Of a stretch of 11,149 nt of DNA, positions 5,916 through 10,943 are shown piece after piece. Source of the DNA: Candidatus Propionivibrio dominans (GTDB lineage: Bacteria; Pseudomonadota; Gammaproteobacteria; Burkholderiales; Rhodocyclaceae); assembly GCA_016709335.1 (NCBI GenBank), contig JADJNC010000036.1:1-11149 (forward strand), in the 5' to 3' direction. The position numbers were made by a program, and so were the translations under genes. Position 1 is the stretch's first letter. Every line of letters starts with the position of its first letter. A model generated the notes under the pieces. The model was not told where the DNA came from and ran no database searches. It saw only the letters and a program-made list of their open reading frames with translations.

Positions 5916-6102
5916 CTTGGTGCTCGCCTATATGCGAGAAAATGACACACTTCCGGCGGACGGGTATGAATGCCAGGAAATGGCGCTGTTCGCAAAATAT
6001 CGCGGCGTGCAGCAGATGCCGGATGAGGACAGCATTGTGGCGGTCGTGCAGATGCTGAGCCAGCGTGAGCAGGAAATTACGGGACAGGGGAGACTACTAT
6101 GA
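5902..6102 (+). CDS. Small unknown protein
   Basis: The protein has 66 residues starting at ATG 5902, which is preceded by GGGGGCG (5891-5896 region) and overlaps the nuclease stop. It is acidic and mostly helical in character (D-L-V-L-A-Y-M-R-E-N at 5-14, S-I-V-A-V-V-Q-M-L-S-Q-R-E at 43-55). I see no catalytic or metal-binding motif. It ends in an ATGA overlap with the MazG-like gene, so the two are probably translated together. The function is unknown. Confidence 0.75.
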   Translation: MTAFDLVLAYMRENDTLPADGYECQEMALFAKYRGVQQMPDEDSIVAVVQMLSQREQEITGQGRLL

Positions 6103-6572
6103 GCGATTTGAGGCGACTGGTTGAAATGGTGCGAGAATCTCGCCGGCGCACGTCGGATGTGTTCCCGCTGCCAGATATCGAGGGGTGCATCGATTACGCT
6201 ATCACGGAAGCGGCGGAATGCCTCGATGCCATCCTGCGCGATAACCGTCTTGGCGACAAGCGAAATCGCGACAAGGCGCATGATGCTCGGCGAGAATGGG
6301 GGCAGTGTGGCTATATGATCCTGTCTGCGCTGATTCAGATGCCACCTGAGGCGATGAATATCAGCTACACAGGTGATGAGTCTGTCTACGACATGCTGCT
6401 GTGGCTGTGTCTGTATCAAGCAGCCGACGACGAGACGGCGCTGCCAGACGCATTGCAGGTGTACGTCAACCTGTGCAACGCGACAGGCTGGGGTGATCTT
6501 GCGCTGATGCGGGAAACCTGCGCAGCGTTTGAGCGCAAGCATTCGCCAGAAACGGCGCCCGTTGAAAATTGA
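6099..6572 (+). CDS. MazG-like (all-alpha NTP pyrophosphohydrolase fold) protein
   Basis: The protein has 157 residues; GGGGAG (about 6087-6092) precedes the ATG, which overlaps the upstream stop. The pattern I-T-E-A-A-E-C-L-D-A-I (35-45) gives the E-x-x-E metal-binding pair (E37, E40) of MazG-type enzymes. A second helix R-R-E-W-G-Q-C-G-Y-M-I (64-74) stands where these families carry E-x-x-D; here the aspartate position (69) is Gln. MazG-like phage proteins hydrolyse nucleotides and can influence host nucleotide pools or (p)ppGpp. Because of the altered second motif, activity is uncertain and the fold assignment is the safer claim. It is the last gene before the promoter of the virion module. 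Confidence 0.68.
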   Translation: MSDLRRLVEMVRESRRRTSDVFPLPDIEGCIDYAITEAAECLDAILRDNRLGDKRNRDKAHDARREWGQCGYMILSALIQMPPEAMNISYTGDESVYDMLLWLCLYQAADDETALPDALQVYVNLCNATGWGDLALMRETCAAFERKHSPETAPVEN

Positions 6573-6589
6573 TATTTTTGTGCTATTAT
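6562..6589 (+). promoter_or_regulatory. Sigma70-like promoter of the virion module
   Basis: TTGAAA (6562-6567) and TATTAT (6584-6589) are separated by 16 bases, a good fit to a sigma70 promoter. The surrounding 6565-6600 is markedly AT-rich against its neighbours. The -35 box lies in the last codons of the MazG-like gene. A strong ribosome site (AGGAGG, 6612-6617) and the first structural gene (6626) follow within 40 bases, so a late-gene transcript could start near 6596. Confidence 0.6.
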
Positions 6590-6625
6590 GTAATCACGAT
6601 AGTGCAGAAATAGGAGGGGTGATAT

Positions 6626-7135
6626 ATGGCATCTGGGCAATCAGTAGTGCAGGTCTTGGACGTGCAGATTCCTGCGGCAAATGGGGCGGCGCTGACAGCG
6701 CGGGCTGGAGGATCGACGCCAGCCGAGCGACTAATTATCTATGCGTTTGATGCAGCGGCGATTGAGTATATCGATTTCAAATGCCTGTTGCTGCCGAACT
6801 ATGGTGGTGGCGGGCTTACAATGTCTCTGCCGTGGATAGCGGCCACTGCCACGAGCGGCGTGTGCCGCTGGGGTGCTGCTGTCAGGCGGTTGGACGATGA
6901 CGTCGAGGACATCGACGCGGCGCATACTTACGATTACAACGACGTGGACGATACCGCGGCCAGCGCAAGCGGGGAGTTGAGCTACCCGACGGTGACATTC
7001 ACGAATGGCGCAGATATGGATTCATGGGCGGCGGGTGAAATGGCGATTGTGCGTGTGCGGCGCAATGCCAGCCATGCCAACGATACGATGGCGGGGGATG
7101 CGCAGTTGGTAGGGTTCTGGGTAAACGAGACATAG
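6626..7135 (+). CDS. Probable phage virion protein, function unassigned
   Basis: The protein has 169 residues, with the best ribosome site in the window (TAGGAGGGGT, 6611-6620). It is beta-rich. L-L-L-P-N-Y-G-G-G-G-L-T-M-S-L (54-68) and W-I-A-A-T-A-T-S-G-V-C-R-W-G-A (70-84) are followed by an acidic patch (L-D-D-D-V-E-D-I-D) and a C-terminal V-R-V-R-R-N-A. From memory this arrangement is typical of small beta-sandwich proteins coded next to phage fibre genes, for example head-decoration or fibre-associated proteins. No named family can be asserted. It is directly followed, after three bases, by the LamG fibre gene, and likely shares its transcript. Confidence 0.72.
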   Translation: MASGQSVVQVLDVQIPAANGAALTARAGGSTPAERLIIYAFDAAAIEYIDFKCLLLPNYGGGGLTMSLPWIAATATSGVCRWGAAVRRLDDDVEDIDAAHTYDYNDVDDTAASASGELSYPTVTFTNGADMDSWAAGEMAIVRVRRNASHANDTMAGDAQLVGFWVNET

Positions 7136-7138
7136 TCG

Positions 7139-8302
7139 ATGGCGATTCGATTTGATGCATCTGGAGACAGCCTAAGCCGAGCACGCCTGGCGGGTGCAAA
7201 AACCGTCATGGCGTGGGTTTACATCACAACCGACCGTAATGATTACACGGTTTTTTTTGGCCTCGGCAGCAATGAATTGATCGGTACAGGCGGCGATGGC
7301 ACGACGCTGCTGCACTACGATGGAACGATGGAGCGGACTGGATCGAATCTGTCCACGGGCACGTGGTTTCACCTGGCGTATGTCTCCAATGGAGACGCCC
7401 TCGCCAACGGGTTCACCGTTTATCTGAACGGGGCGGCGGACATTACCTATACAGTCCGCTCGCTAACCAGCGCCGGCACGAATATGTATCTCGGAAACGA
7501 CGAGTACAGCGAATGGCTGAATGGCCGCATGGCGCACGTCAAAATTTGGAATGTGGCGCTGACGGCGGCAGAGATTCAACAGGAAATGTATTCGAGTCGC
7601 CCGCAGCGATTCACCAACCTGTGGTCGTGGCTCCCCATGATCGAAAGCGGCAGCGGACGTAACAGCGAGTGGTCGAGCAGCGGCAACACCTGGACAGCCA
7701 ACGGCACGCTGGCCGACGAGGACGGGCCTCCGGTTGCGTGGAATCTAACTGGCTGGCAATTGCCGTTTGTGACGAGTGGTGGTGCAGCTGGTCAAACACT
7801 GCTTCCTGCCCGCATCGAGAGCACGGCCACGGTCTACAGCCCGACGTTGCAGCCTGGCGCTGTCACTATACAGCCTGCCCGCATCGAGAGCACGGCGATC
7901 GTTTACGAACCGACCGTTTCGCAGACCGGGGCAGCGCAAACACTGTTGCCCGAACTTATTGGCAGCACGGCGACCGTCTACGAACCCGTGATTGTTCCGG
8001 GCGTTGTCGTCGTCTTGCCTGCTCGCATCGAGAGCACGGCCACCGTTTACAATCCGACGTTGCAGCCTGGCGTTGTCGTCGTCTTGCCTGCTCGCATCGA
8101 GAGCACGGCCACCGTTTACAATCCGACGTTGCAGCCTGGCGTGGTCGTCCGCATCACGCCGCCCCCGACCGCAGCGCCCCGTTCGAACATGGCAGCACGG
8201 CGACCGCCTACGAACCCGGCGTTGTCGTCGTCTTGCCTGCCCGCATCGAGAGCACAGCAACGGTCTATGAGCCGGTTGTTGCTGTCGGTGGCATGGTTGT
8301 AA
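7139..8302 (+). CDS. LamG-domain tail fibre or adhesin, N-terminal and first repeats (frame breaks near 8150)
   Basis: The open frame encodes 387 residues. Residues about 5-152 form a LamG/concanavalin-like sandwich: V-M-A-W-V-Y-I-T (23-30), T-W-F-H-L-A-Y-V (75-82), F-T-V-Y-L-N-G (92-98), Y-L-G-N-D (117-121), L-N-G-R-M-A-H-V-K-I-W-N-V-A-L-T-A-A-E-I (127-146). Such domains bind sugars and serve in phage fibres for host recognition. From 222 come repeats of the type P-A-R-I-E-S-T-A-T-V-Y-E-P, five of them in this frame. After about 337 the sequence turns into non-repeat residues, reading A-A-P-R-S-N onward, to the stop at 8302, while the repeats continue in another frame. The last 50 residues are therefore probably out of frame. 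The true product likely runs to 9031 (about 630 residues). Confidence 0.85.
   Translation: MAIRFDASGDSLSRARLAGAKTVMAWVYITTDRNDYTVFFGLGSNELIGTGGDGTTLLHYDGTMERTGSNLSTGTWFHLAYVSNGDALANGFTVYLNGAADITYTVRSLTSAGTNMYLGNDEYSEWLNGRMAHVKIWNVALTAAEIQQEMYSSRPQRFTNLWSWLPMIESGSGRNSEWSSSGNTWTANGTLADEDGPPVAWNLTGWQLPFVTSGGAAGQTLLPARIESTATVYSPTLQPGAVTIQPARIESTAIVYEPTVSQTGAAQTLLPELIGSTATVYEPVIVPGVVVVLPARIESTATVYNPTLQPGVVVVLPARIESTATVYNPTLQPGVVVRITPPPTAAPRSNMAARRPPTNPALSSSCLPASRAQQRSMSRLLLSVAWL
8001..8138 (+). repeat. Perfect 69-base tandem duplication
   Basis: Bases 8001-8069 and 8070-8138 are identical over all 69 positions, and the unit is exactly 23 codons. The perfect match against the divergence of the other units points to a very recent duplication, or to a repeat-collapse or expansion artefact in the assembly. 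Confidence 0.95.
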
Positions 8303-8529
8303 CTATCACTCGCATCGAGAGCACGGTAACGGTCTACGAACCGACAATCTCGCAGACCGGGCCAGCGCAAACACTGTTGCCCGAACTTATTGGCAGCACG
8401 GCGACCGCCTACGAACCCGTGATTGTTCCGGGCGGCGTTGTCATACTTCCTGAGTACATCACAAGCACCGCTCAGGTATTTGAACCGTACATCGGGAGTG
8501 GCACGGGTCATTTCTGCTGCACGGATTGA
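8183..8529 (+). pseudogene. Middle section of the fibre gene in a shifted frame
   Basis: From about 8183 the repeats read G-S-T-A-T-A-Y-E-P-G-V-V-V-V-L-P in the frame of 7669 (one base back from that of 7139) and continue through five units to Y-I-G-S-G-T-G, then hit TGA at 8527-8529. The frame is open further upstream (to 7669), but that part is only a shadow of the LamG gene. There is no ribosome site at 8183. An 85-base block at 7919-8003 recurs at 8350-8434 with two mismatches. The 431-base offset is not a multiple of three, which places the frame change between the copies independently of protein comparison. The junction unit near 8160-8215 is scrambled by small deletions. Confidence 0.75.
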
Positions 8530-9031
8530 GAGCGCAGCGACCGTCTACGAACCCGCCATCCTACCTGGCGGCGTTGTCATTTTGCCCGCACTGATCGACA
8601 GCACGGCAACGGTATATGAGCCGGTTGTTGCTGCTGGTGCGGTGGTTGTAATTCCCGCCCGCATCGAAAGTGCAGCGATAGTCTACGGGCCGACACTGGA
8701 GAGTACAGCGCTCGTAATCCAGCCAGACCGTATTGAAAGCGTGGCGATTGTTTATGAGCCGATCATTGTCGTTGGTGCGGTCAACATTCAACCCGATTTT
8801 ATCGCCAGCACTGCGCAGGTATTTGAACCATTCATTGGCACTGGCATAGAGCAATTCGTTATCCCCGATTTCATCGTGAGCACGGCGCAGGTTTATGCTG
8901 CGGTGATCGCGACTATAGTTTCATCTCGCATTTTCCGTGTTGCGCCGGAAGCGAGAATACAAAACGTTGCGGCAGAGAGCCGCACCTACACAGTTGCGGC
9001 AGAGAGCCGCACCTACACAGTACAGGAGTAA
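8423..9031 (+). CDS. C-terminal section of the fibre gene, back in the first frame
   Basis: The frame is open from a TTG at 8423, but only from about 8505 (R-V-I-S-A-A-R-I-E-S) does it carry fibre repeats, so the true join is near 8500-8510 and the TTG is not a credible start. Six further repeat units follow, then an arginine-containing tail with two perfect V-A-A-E-S-R-T-Y-T copies ending V-Q-E. From memory, tails with A-E-S-R-x-Y-x-V repeats are common at the ends of phage genes that precede small virion-protein genes like the one at 9036. Without a frame correction, this section would not be made as part of the LamG protein. The stop at 9029-9031 is five bases before the next start. Confidence 0.72.
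   Translation: MFRAALSYFLSTSQAPLRYLNRTSGVARVISAARIESAATVYEPAILPGGVVILPALIDSTATVYEPVVAAGAVVVIPARIESAAIVYGPTLESTALVIQPDRIESVAIVYEPIIVVGAVNIQPDFIASTAQVFEPFIGTGIEQFVIPDFIVSTAQVYAAVIATIVSSRIFRVAPEARIQNVAAESRTYTVAAESRTYTVQE
8966..9019 (+). repeat. 27-base tandem repeat coding VAAESRTYT twice
   Basis: 8966-8992 and 8993-9019 are identical 27-base units, nine codons each. A divergent earlier unit (V-A-P-E-A-R-I-Q-N) precedes them. The arrangement forms the C-terminal tail of the fibre protein. Confidence 0.93.
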
Positions 9032-9035
9032 GACA

Positions 9036-9431
9036 ATGGCCAATCTACTTTATCCTCTTTTCAAGCAGCGTCTATTGTCGCCGGGCATCGACCTGTCAAG
9101 CGTTACACTGCGCGCCGTGCTGGTTGACACCGGCACCTATACGTACAGCGCCGCACATGACGCATACGACGACCTGGCTGGCGTTGTGGGGACGGAATCG
9201 GGGACGCTCGGCAGCAAGACGTTTACGAATGGCGTCTTTGACTGCGCAGATGCTACGTTTACGGCAGTTACAGGCGCTACAGCCGAGGCTGTAGTCATCT
9301 TCGTCGACTCTGGCACGGCCAGCACTGACTACCTGGTCGCCTACGTTGACACGGGGTCAAATCTCCCCGTGACGCCAAACGGCGGCAACATTACGGCTCA
9401 GTGGAACGCATCTGGCGTATTCGCACTGTAG
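9036..9431 (+). CDS. Small phage virion-associated protein (conserved, unnamed)
   Basis: The protein has 131 residues with AGGAG (9023-9027) at good distance. It has the layout I know from small phage structural-region proteins that begin with M-A-N: a helix (L-F-K-Q-R-L-L), then D-L-S-S-V-T-L-R-A-V-L-V-D-T-G-T-Y (19-35), D-A-Y-D-D-L-A-G-V (42-50), K-T-F-T-N-G-V-F-D-C-A-D-A-T-F-T-A-V-T-G (61-80), A-E-A-V-V-I-F-V-D-S-G (83-93) and L-P-V-T-P-N-G-G-N-I-T (110-120). The family is beta-rich and coded next to fibre genes; its exact place in the virion is not established by the sequence. It is intact and probably co-transcribed with the fibre gene. Confidence 0.82.
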   Translation: MANLLYPLFKQRLLSPGIDLSSVTLRAVLVDTGTYTYSAAHDAYDDLAGVVGTESGTLGSKTFTNGVFDCADATFTAVTGATAEAVVIFVDSGTASTDYLVAYVDTGSNLPVTPNGGNITAQWNASGVFAL

Positions 9432-9435
9432 GCTA

Positions 9436-9678
9436 ATGATGGCGAATGAAAAAGTGTACCTGAAAGACCCGGCGGCGATTCTCGACTATGCTTTTGATTG
9501 GTCGACCTGGCTCACGAGTGGCGATTCAATCGTTAGCGCAACCGTAGTAGCAGAAACCGGGTTGACGGTTGACTCCTCGGCTGCTTCTGGAACAGCGGTT
9601 ACCGCCTGGCTATCAGATGGTGAGCCAGGCGATCTTTATCGGGTGACTTGCCAGGTTGTCACCACCGCCGGACGGTAG
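9436..9678 (+). CDS. Phage beta-sandwich virion protein, frameshifted at its end
   Basis: The open frame gives 80 residues: V-Y-L-K-D-P-A-A-I-L-D-Y-A-F-D-W-S-T-W-L (7-26), S-G-D-S-I-V-S-A-T-V (28-37), then L-Y-R-V-T-C-Q-V-V-T-T-A-G-R (67-80). Proteins of this type in phages normally end in a further strand after T-x-A-G-R-T-D-E-R. That strand is present one frame over: T-V-D-E-R-T-M-L-I-E-V-V-Q-R from 9672, with TAA at 9714-9716, nine bases before the terminator hairpin. The stop at 9676 thus looks premature. A 4-base deletion in a C-G-G-A tandem at the junction would explain it. The ribosome site is weak, and the start lies four bases after the previous stop. Confidence 0.8.
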   Translation: MMANEKVYLKDPAAILDYAFDWSTWLTSGDSIVSATVVAETGLTVDSSAASGTAVTAWLSDGEPGDLYRVTCQVVTTAGR

Positions 9679-9724
9679 ACGAACGCACTATGCTGATCGA
9701 GGTGGTGCAGCGATAAAAGAAAAA

Positions 9725-9753
9725 GGCGGCAGTTGCCCGCTGCCGCCGTCTTT
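9725..9753 (+). terminator. Intrinsic terminator of the virion operon
   Basis: GGCGGCAG (9725-9732) pairs perfectly with CTGCCGCC (9740-9747) across a 7-base loop and is followed by GTCTTT. An A-rich run (9715-9724) precedes the stem, so it could also stop transcription from the other strand. It stands directly after the 3' end of the 9436 gene in its shifted frame (9716), which agrees with that frame being the original one. The following bases to 9826 hold no supported gene. Confidence 0.88.
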
Positions 9754-9826
9754 CGCTTCGATGCCACAACATCGGAGCCTGATGGAGTAATCGGGAATCG
9801 CCAGTAAAATCCTTCGCTGGCGGCAG

Positions 9827-10042
9827 ATGTACGAAAATGGCGGGCAGATGATCGGAGAGTTTTCGTCGCTGCGCAGGCGCTCTCGCTGGCTTGAGAGTGG
9901 AATCGCCGTGATTGAGCACATGCTTGATCCCAGGGGCGGGCCAGAGGCGGCACAGGGTACAACGGCGCTTGTCCTAAATCAGTATTTGGAAGAGATGGAA
10001 GAGATCGACCACCTACTGCGCTACTGGGGCCAAACAGAATAA
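9827..10042 (+). CDS. Small helical protein, unknown
   Basis: The protein has 71 residues. No start codon exists upstream in frame before a stop at 9788, so ATG 9827 or ATG 9848 is used; GGCGGCAG just upstream is a mediocre ribosome site. It is basic at 15-21 (L-R-R-R-S-R-W) and ends with an acidic helix (Y-L-E-E-M-E-E-I-D-H-L-L-R-Y-W). No membrane segment or catalytic motif is seen. The position after the terminator and before membrane proteins suggests a late or lysis-linked gene, but nothing in the protein shows it. Confidence 0.6.
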   Translation: MYENGGQMIGEFSSLRRRSRWLESGIAVIEHMLDPRGGPEAAQGTTALVLNQYLEEMEEIDHLLRYWGQTE

Positions 10043-10070
10043 CGGATACAATTTCAGCCGCTGGCAGTGG

Positions 10071-10133
10071 ATGGCTTTCTCGGCTTCGATAGCGATTGCG
10101 GCGATACTGCTATTTCTATATCGGTGCAGATAA
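10071..10133 (+). CDS. Possible 20-residue membrane peptide
   Basis: ATG 10071 opens M-A-F-S-A-S-I-A-I-A-A-I-L-L-F-L-Y-R-C-R, a hydrophobic helix capped by basic residues. The frame is open further back without another usual start. It lies between the 9827 gene and the next membrane gene, where small membrane proteins of a lysis region are expected. The ribosome site is poor and the frame is very short. Confidence 0.35.
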   Translation: MAFSASIAIAAILLFLYRCR

Positions 10134-10147
10134 GCGCAGGTGATGCG

Positions 10148-10423
10148 ATGACCATCGACGAAACGATCCGAGCGTTCTGCTATTTCATTAAGCTTCCAGC
10201 GTACACCTATCTCGGCCTGGTGAACTGGAACCGATCACAGCGGGATGCGAGCGACTGCCAATGTAATGTTATCGCTGTTCTTTTTCTTGCTTTTTCTAGG
10301 GCTAGTGATTCGGCACTACTATGTGCAAGTGCCGACGCTGGTTTATCTGAATACAATAATTGTCGTGCTCTTGGCGTTCGTGACTACCTGGCGCGCGACG
10401 CTGATTGCAATGGAGGCTTTTAG
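10148..10423 (+). CDS. Start of a membrane-region gene, probably only its first ~35 residues are genuine
   Basis: ATG 10148 follows AGGTGAT (10138-10144), a good ribosome site. The first residues, M-T-I-D-E-T-I-R-A-F-C-Y-F-I-K-L-P-A-Y-T, read like a normal protein start. After about 10255 the frame becomes a poor composition (S-R-A-S-D-S-A-L-L-C-A-S) while the membrane gene in the next frame (10245) is clearly coding. The N-terminal part may be the lost beginning of that gene, joined by a one-base shift, or a short separate gene overlapping it. The continuation to the stop at 10421 is probably shadow. Confidence 0.35.
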   Translation: MTIDETIRAFCYFIKLPAYTYLGLVNWNRSQRDASDCQCNVIAVLFLAFSRASDSALLCASADAGLSEYNNCRALGVRDYLARDADCNGGF

Positions 10424-10481
10424 CGAGTGGCGAAAAGCAAAGCAAGACAACGACCAGATCAACCAATGGGGGGCTCAATGA
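10245..10481 (+). CDS. Small two-helix membrane protein
   Basis: The protein has 78 residues. M-L-S-L-F-F-F-L-L-F-L-G-L-V-I (8-22) and Y-L-N-T-I-I-V-V-L-L-A-F-V (34-46) are membrane helices, followed by a charged cytoplasmic-type tail (E-W-R-K-A-K-Q-D-N-D-Q). ATG 10245 has no real ribosome site, and a stop lies at 10221-10223 in the same frame, so either translation starts elsewhere or the gene begins at 10148 in the adjoining frame. The stop overlaps the start of the next membrane gene (ATGA). A lysis or superinfection role is possible from the context; no family is recognised. Confidence 0.65.
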   Translation: MRATANVMLSLFFFLLFLGLVIRHYYVQVPTLVYLNTIIVVLLAFVTTWRATLIAMEAFSEWRKAKQDNDQINQWGAQ

Positions 10482-10708
10482 ACGCAGAAACTCCACAGGC
10501 GCAAATCCCGGACGTAATCCTAGAGCATGAGCGGGCGATAGACCTGTATATGATTGCGGTCGGCGCTATGGCTATCATAGCGCTCGTGGCAATCGTCGGC
10601 GCGATTGTGCTGGCGTTTGTCGGCAAGTCCATTCCTGGCGAAGTTTGGACGGTGGTCGGCCTCGCCGTGGGTGCGCTGAGCGTGATGCTCGGAGGTGAGC
10701 GCAAATGA
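10478..10708 (+). CDS. Holin-like small membrane protein
   Basis: The protein has 76 residues with ATG in an ATGA overlap and GGGGGG (10468-10473) upstream. Helix one spans about 22-48 (L-Y-M-I-A-V-G-A-M-A-I-I-A-L-V-A-I-V), a short loop K-S-I-P-G-E follows, helix two is about 55-72, and the tail G-G-E-R-K is basic. Two hydrophobic helices, a short polar N-terminus and a charged end in a protein under 100 residues after the tail genes fit a class II-type holin. No endolysin is visible in the window, so the assignment rests on topology and place. It could equally be another small phage membrane protein. Confidence 0.68.
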   Translation: MNAETPQAQIPDVILEHERAIDLYMIAVGAMAIIALVAIVGAIVLAFVGKSIPGEVWTVVGLAVGALSVMLGGERK

Positions 10709-10755
10709 ACGGAATTGCGACGAGAGACAACGACGCTGATAGAGATGGGCGATGA
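10705..10755 (+). CDS. Possible 16-residue linking peptide
   Basis: ATG 10705 overlaps the holin-like stop by four bases (ATGA). Its TGA (10753-10755) overlaps the next ATG the same way. AGGTGAG (about 10692-10698) is a good ribosome site. The peptide (M-N-G-I-A-T-R-D-N-D-A-D-R-D-G-R) has no recognisable feature. Its likely use, if any, is to carry ribosomes on to the next gene. Confidence 0.35.
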   Translation: MNGIATRDNDADRDGR

Positions 10756-10943
10756 CCCGCAAAACATCTGACGACTGCCGGCCGTGTGTGTGCATTTATC
10801 CTGGTGGCAAAATCCGCAAGGCCAACATTTTACATATCCGCCTGGACTCGCTGGAGACGGCGAAACGCAAACTGGCAGAGGACAAAGCGGCATGGCTCAG
10901 CTACGATGATTACGATCGCTATCAGGCAGAGGGTGGAGCATAA
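10752..10943 (+). CDS. Small unknown protein
   Basis: The protein has 63 residues. It starts in an ATGA overlap and ends in a TAATG overlap with the next gene, so it is embedded in a coupled chain. C-R-P-C-V-C (9-14) near the N-terminus could bind metal or form disulfides, but no second pair is present. The C-terminal half is helical and charged (L-E-T-A-K-R-K-L-A-E-D-K-A-A-W). The function is unknown. Confidence 0.6.
   Translation: MTRKTSDDCRPCVCIYPGGKIRKANILHIRLDSLETAKRKLAEDKAAWLSYDDYDRYQAEGGA

Larger units (their letters stand above)
7800..8925 (+). repeat. Array of about sixteen 22-24-residue fibre repeats
   Basis: The unit consensus is (L/I)-(L/Q)-P-A-R-I-E-S-T-A-T-V-Y-E-P followed by 8-10 variable residues ending in G-V-V-V or similar. 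I count about sixteen units, becoming more divergent toward the 3' end (P-D-F-I-A-S-T-A-Q-V-F-E-P type). Units 1-5 read in the frame of 7139, units 6-10 in the frame one base earlier, and units 11-16 again in the first frame. Nearly every unit has its own I-x-S-x-A-x-V-Y/F core, so this is one continuous protein at the level of sequence design. Beta-rich repeats of this type form shafts or sugar-binding stalks in phage fibres. Confidence 0.9.

Noticed and set aside
5928..6542. A 204-codon reverse-strand open frame
   Set aside because: It lies opposite the MazG-like gene and the small gene before it, has no family-like motif, and both forward genes have coupled starts and ribosome sites.
7745..8511. 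Reverse-strand open frames through the fibre repeats (7745-8260 and 8116-8511)
   Set aside because: They are periodic only because the forward repeat units are periodic; the composition (arginine and aspartate rich strings) is that of a shadow frame.
7800..8925. Repeat array as a CRISPR array
   Set aside because: Units are codon-periodic, translate into a consistent protein repeat and have no constant-repeat/unique-spacer structure.
7139..9031. Diversity-generating retroelement acting on the fibre
   Set aside because: No reverse transcriptase and no template/variable repeat pair with adenine-specific changes are visible in the window.
9781..9809. TAAAAT at 9804 as a promoter for the 9827 gene
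   Set aside because: No acceptable -35 hexamer stands 16-18 bases upstream; a single -10-like hexamer is too common to support.
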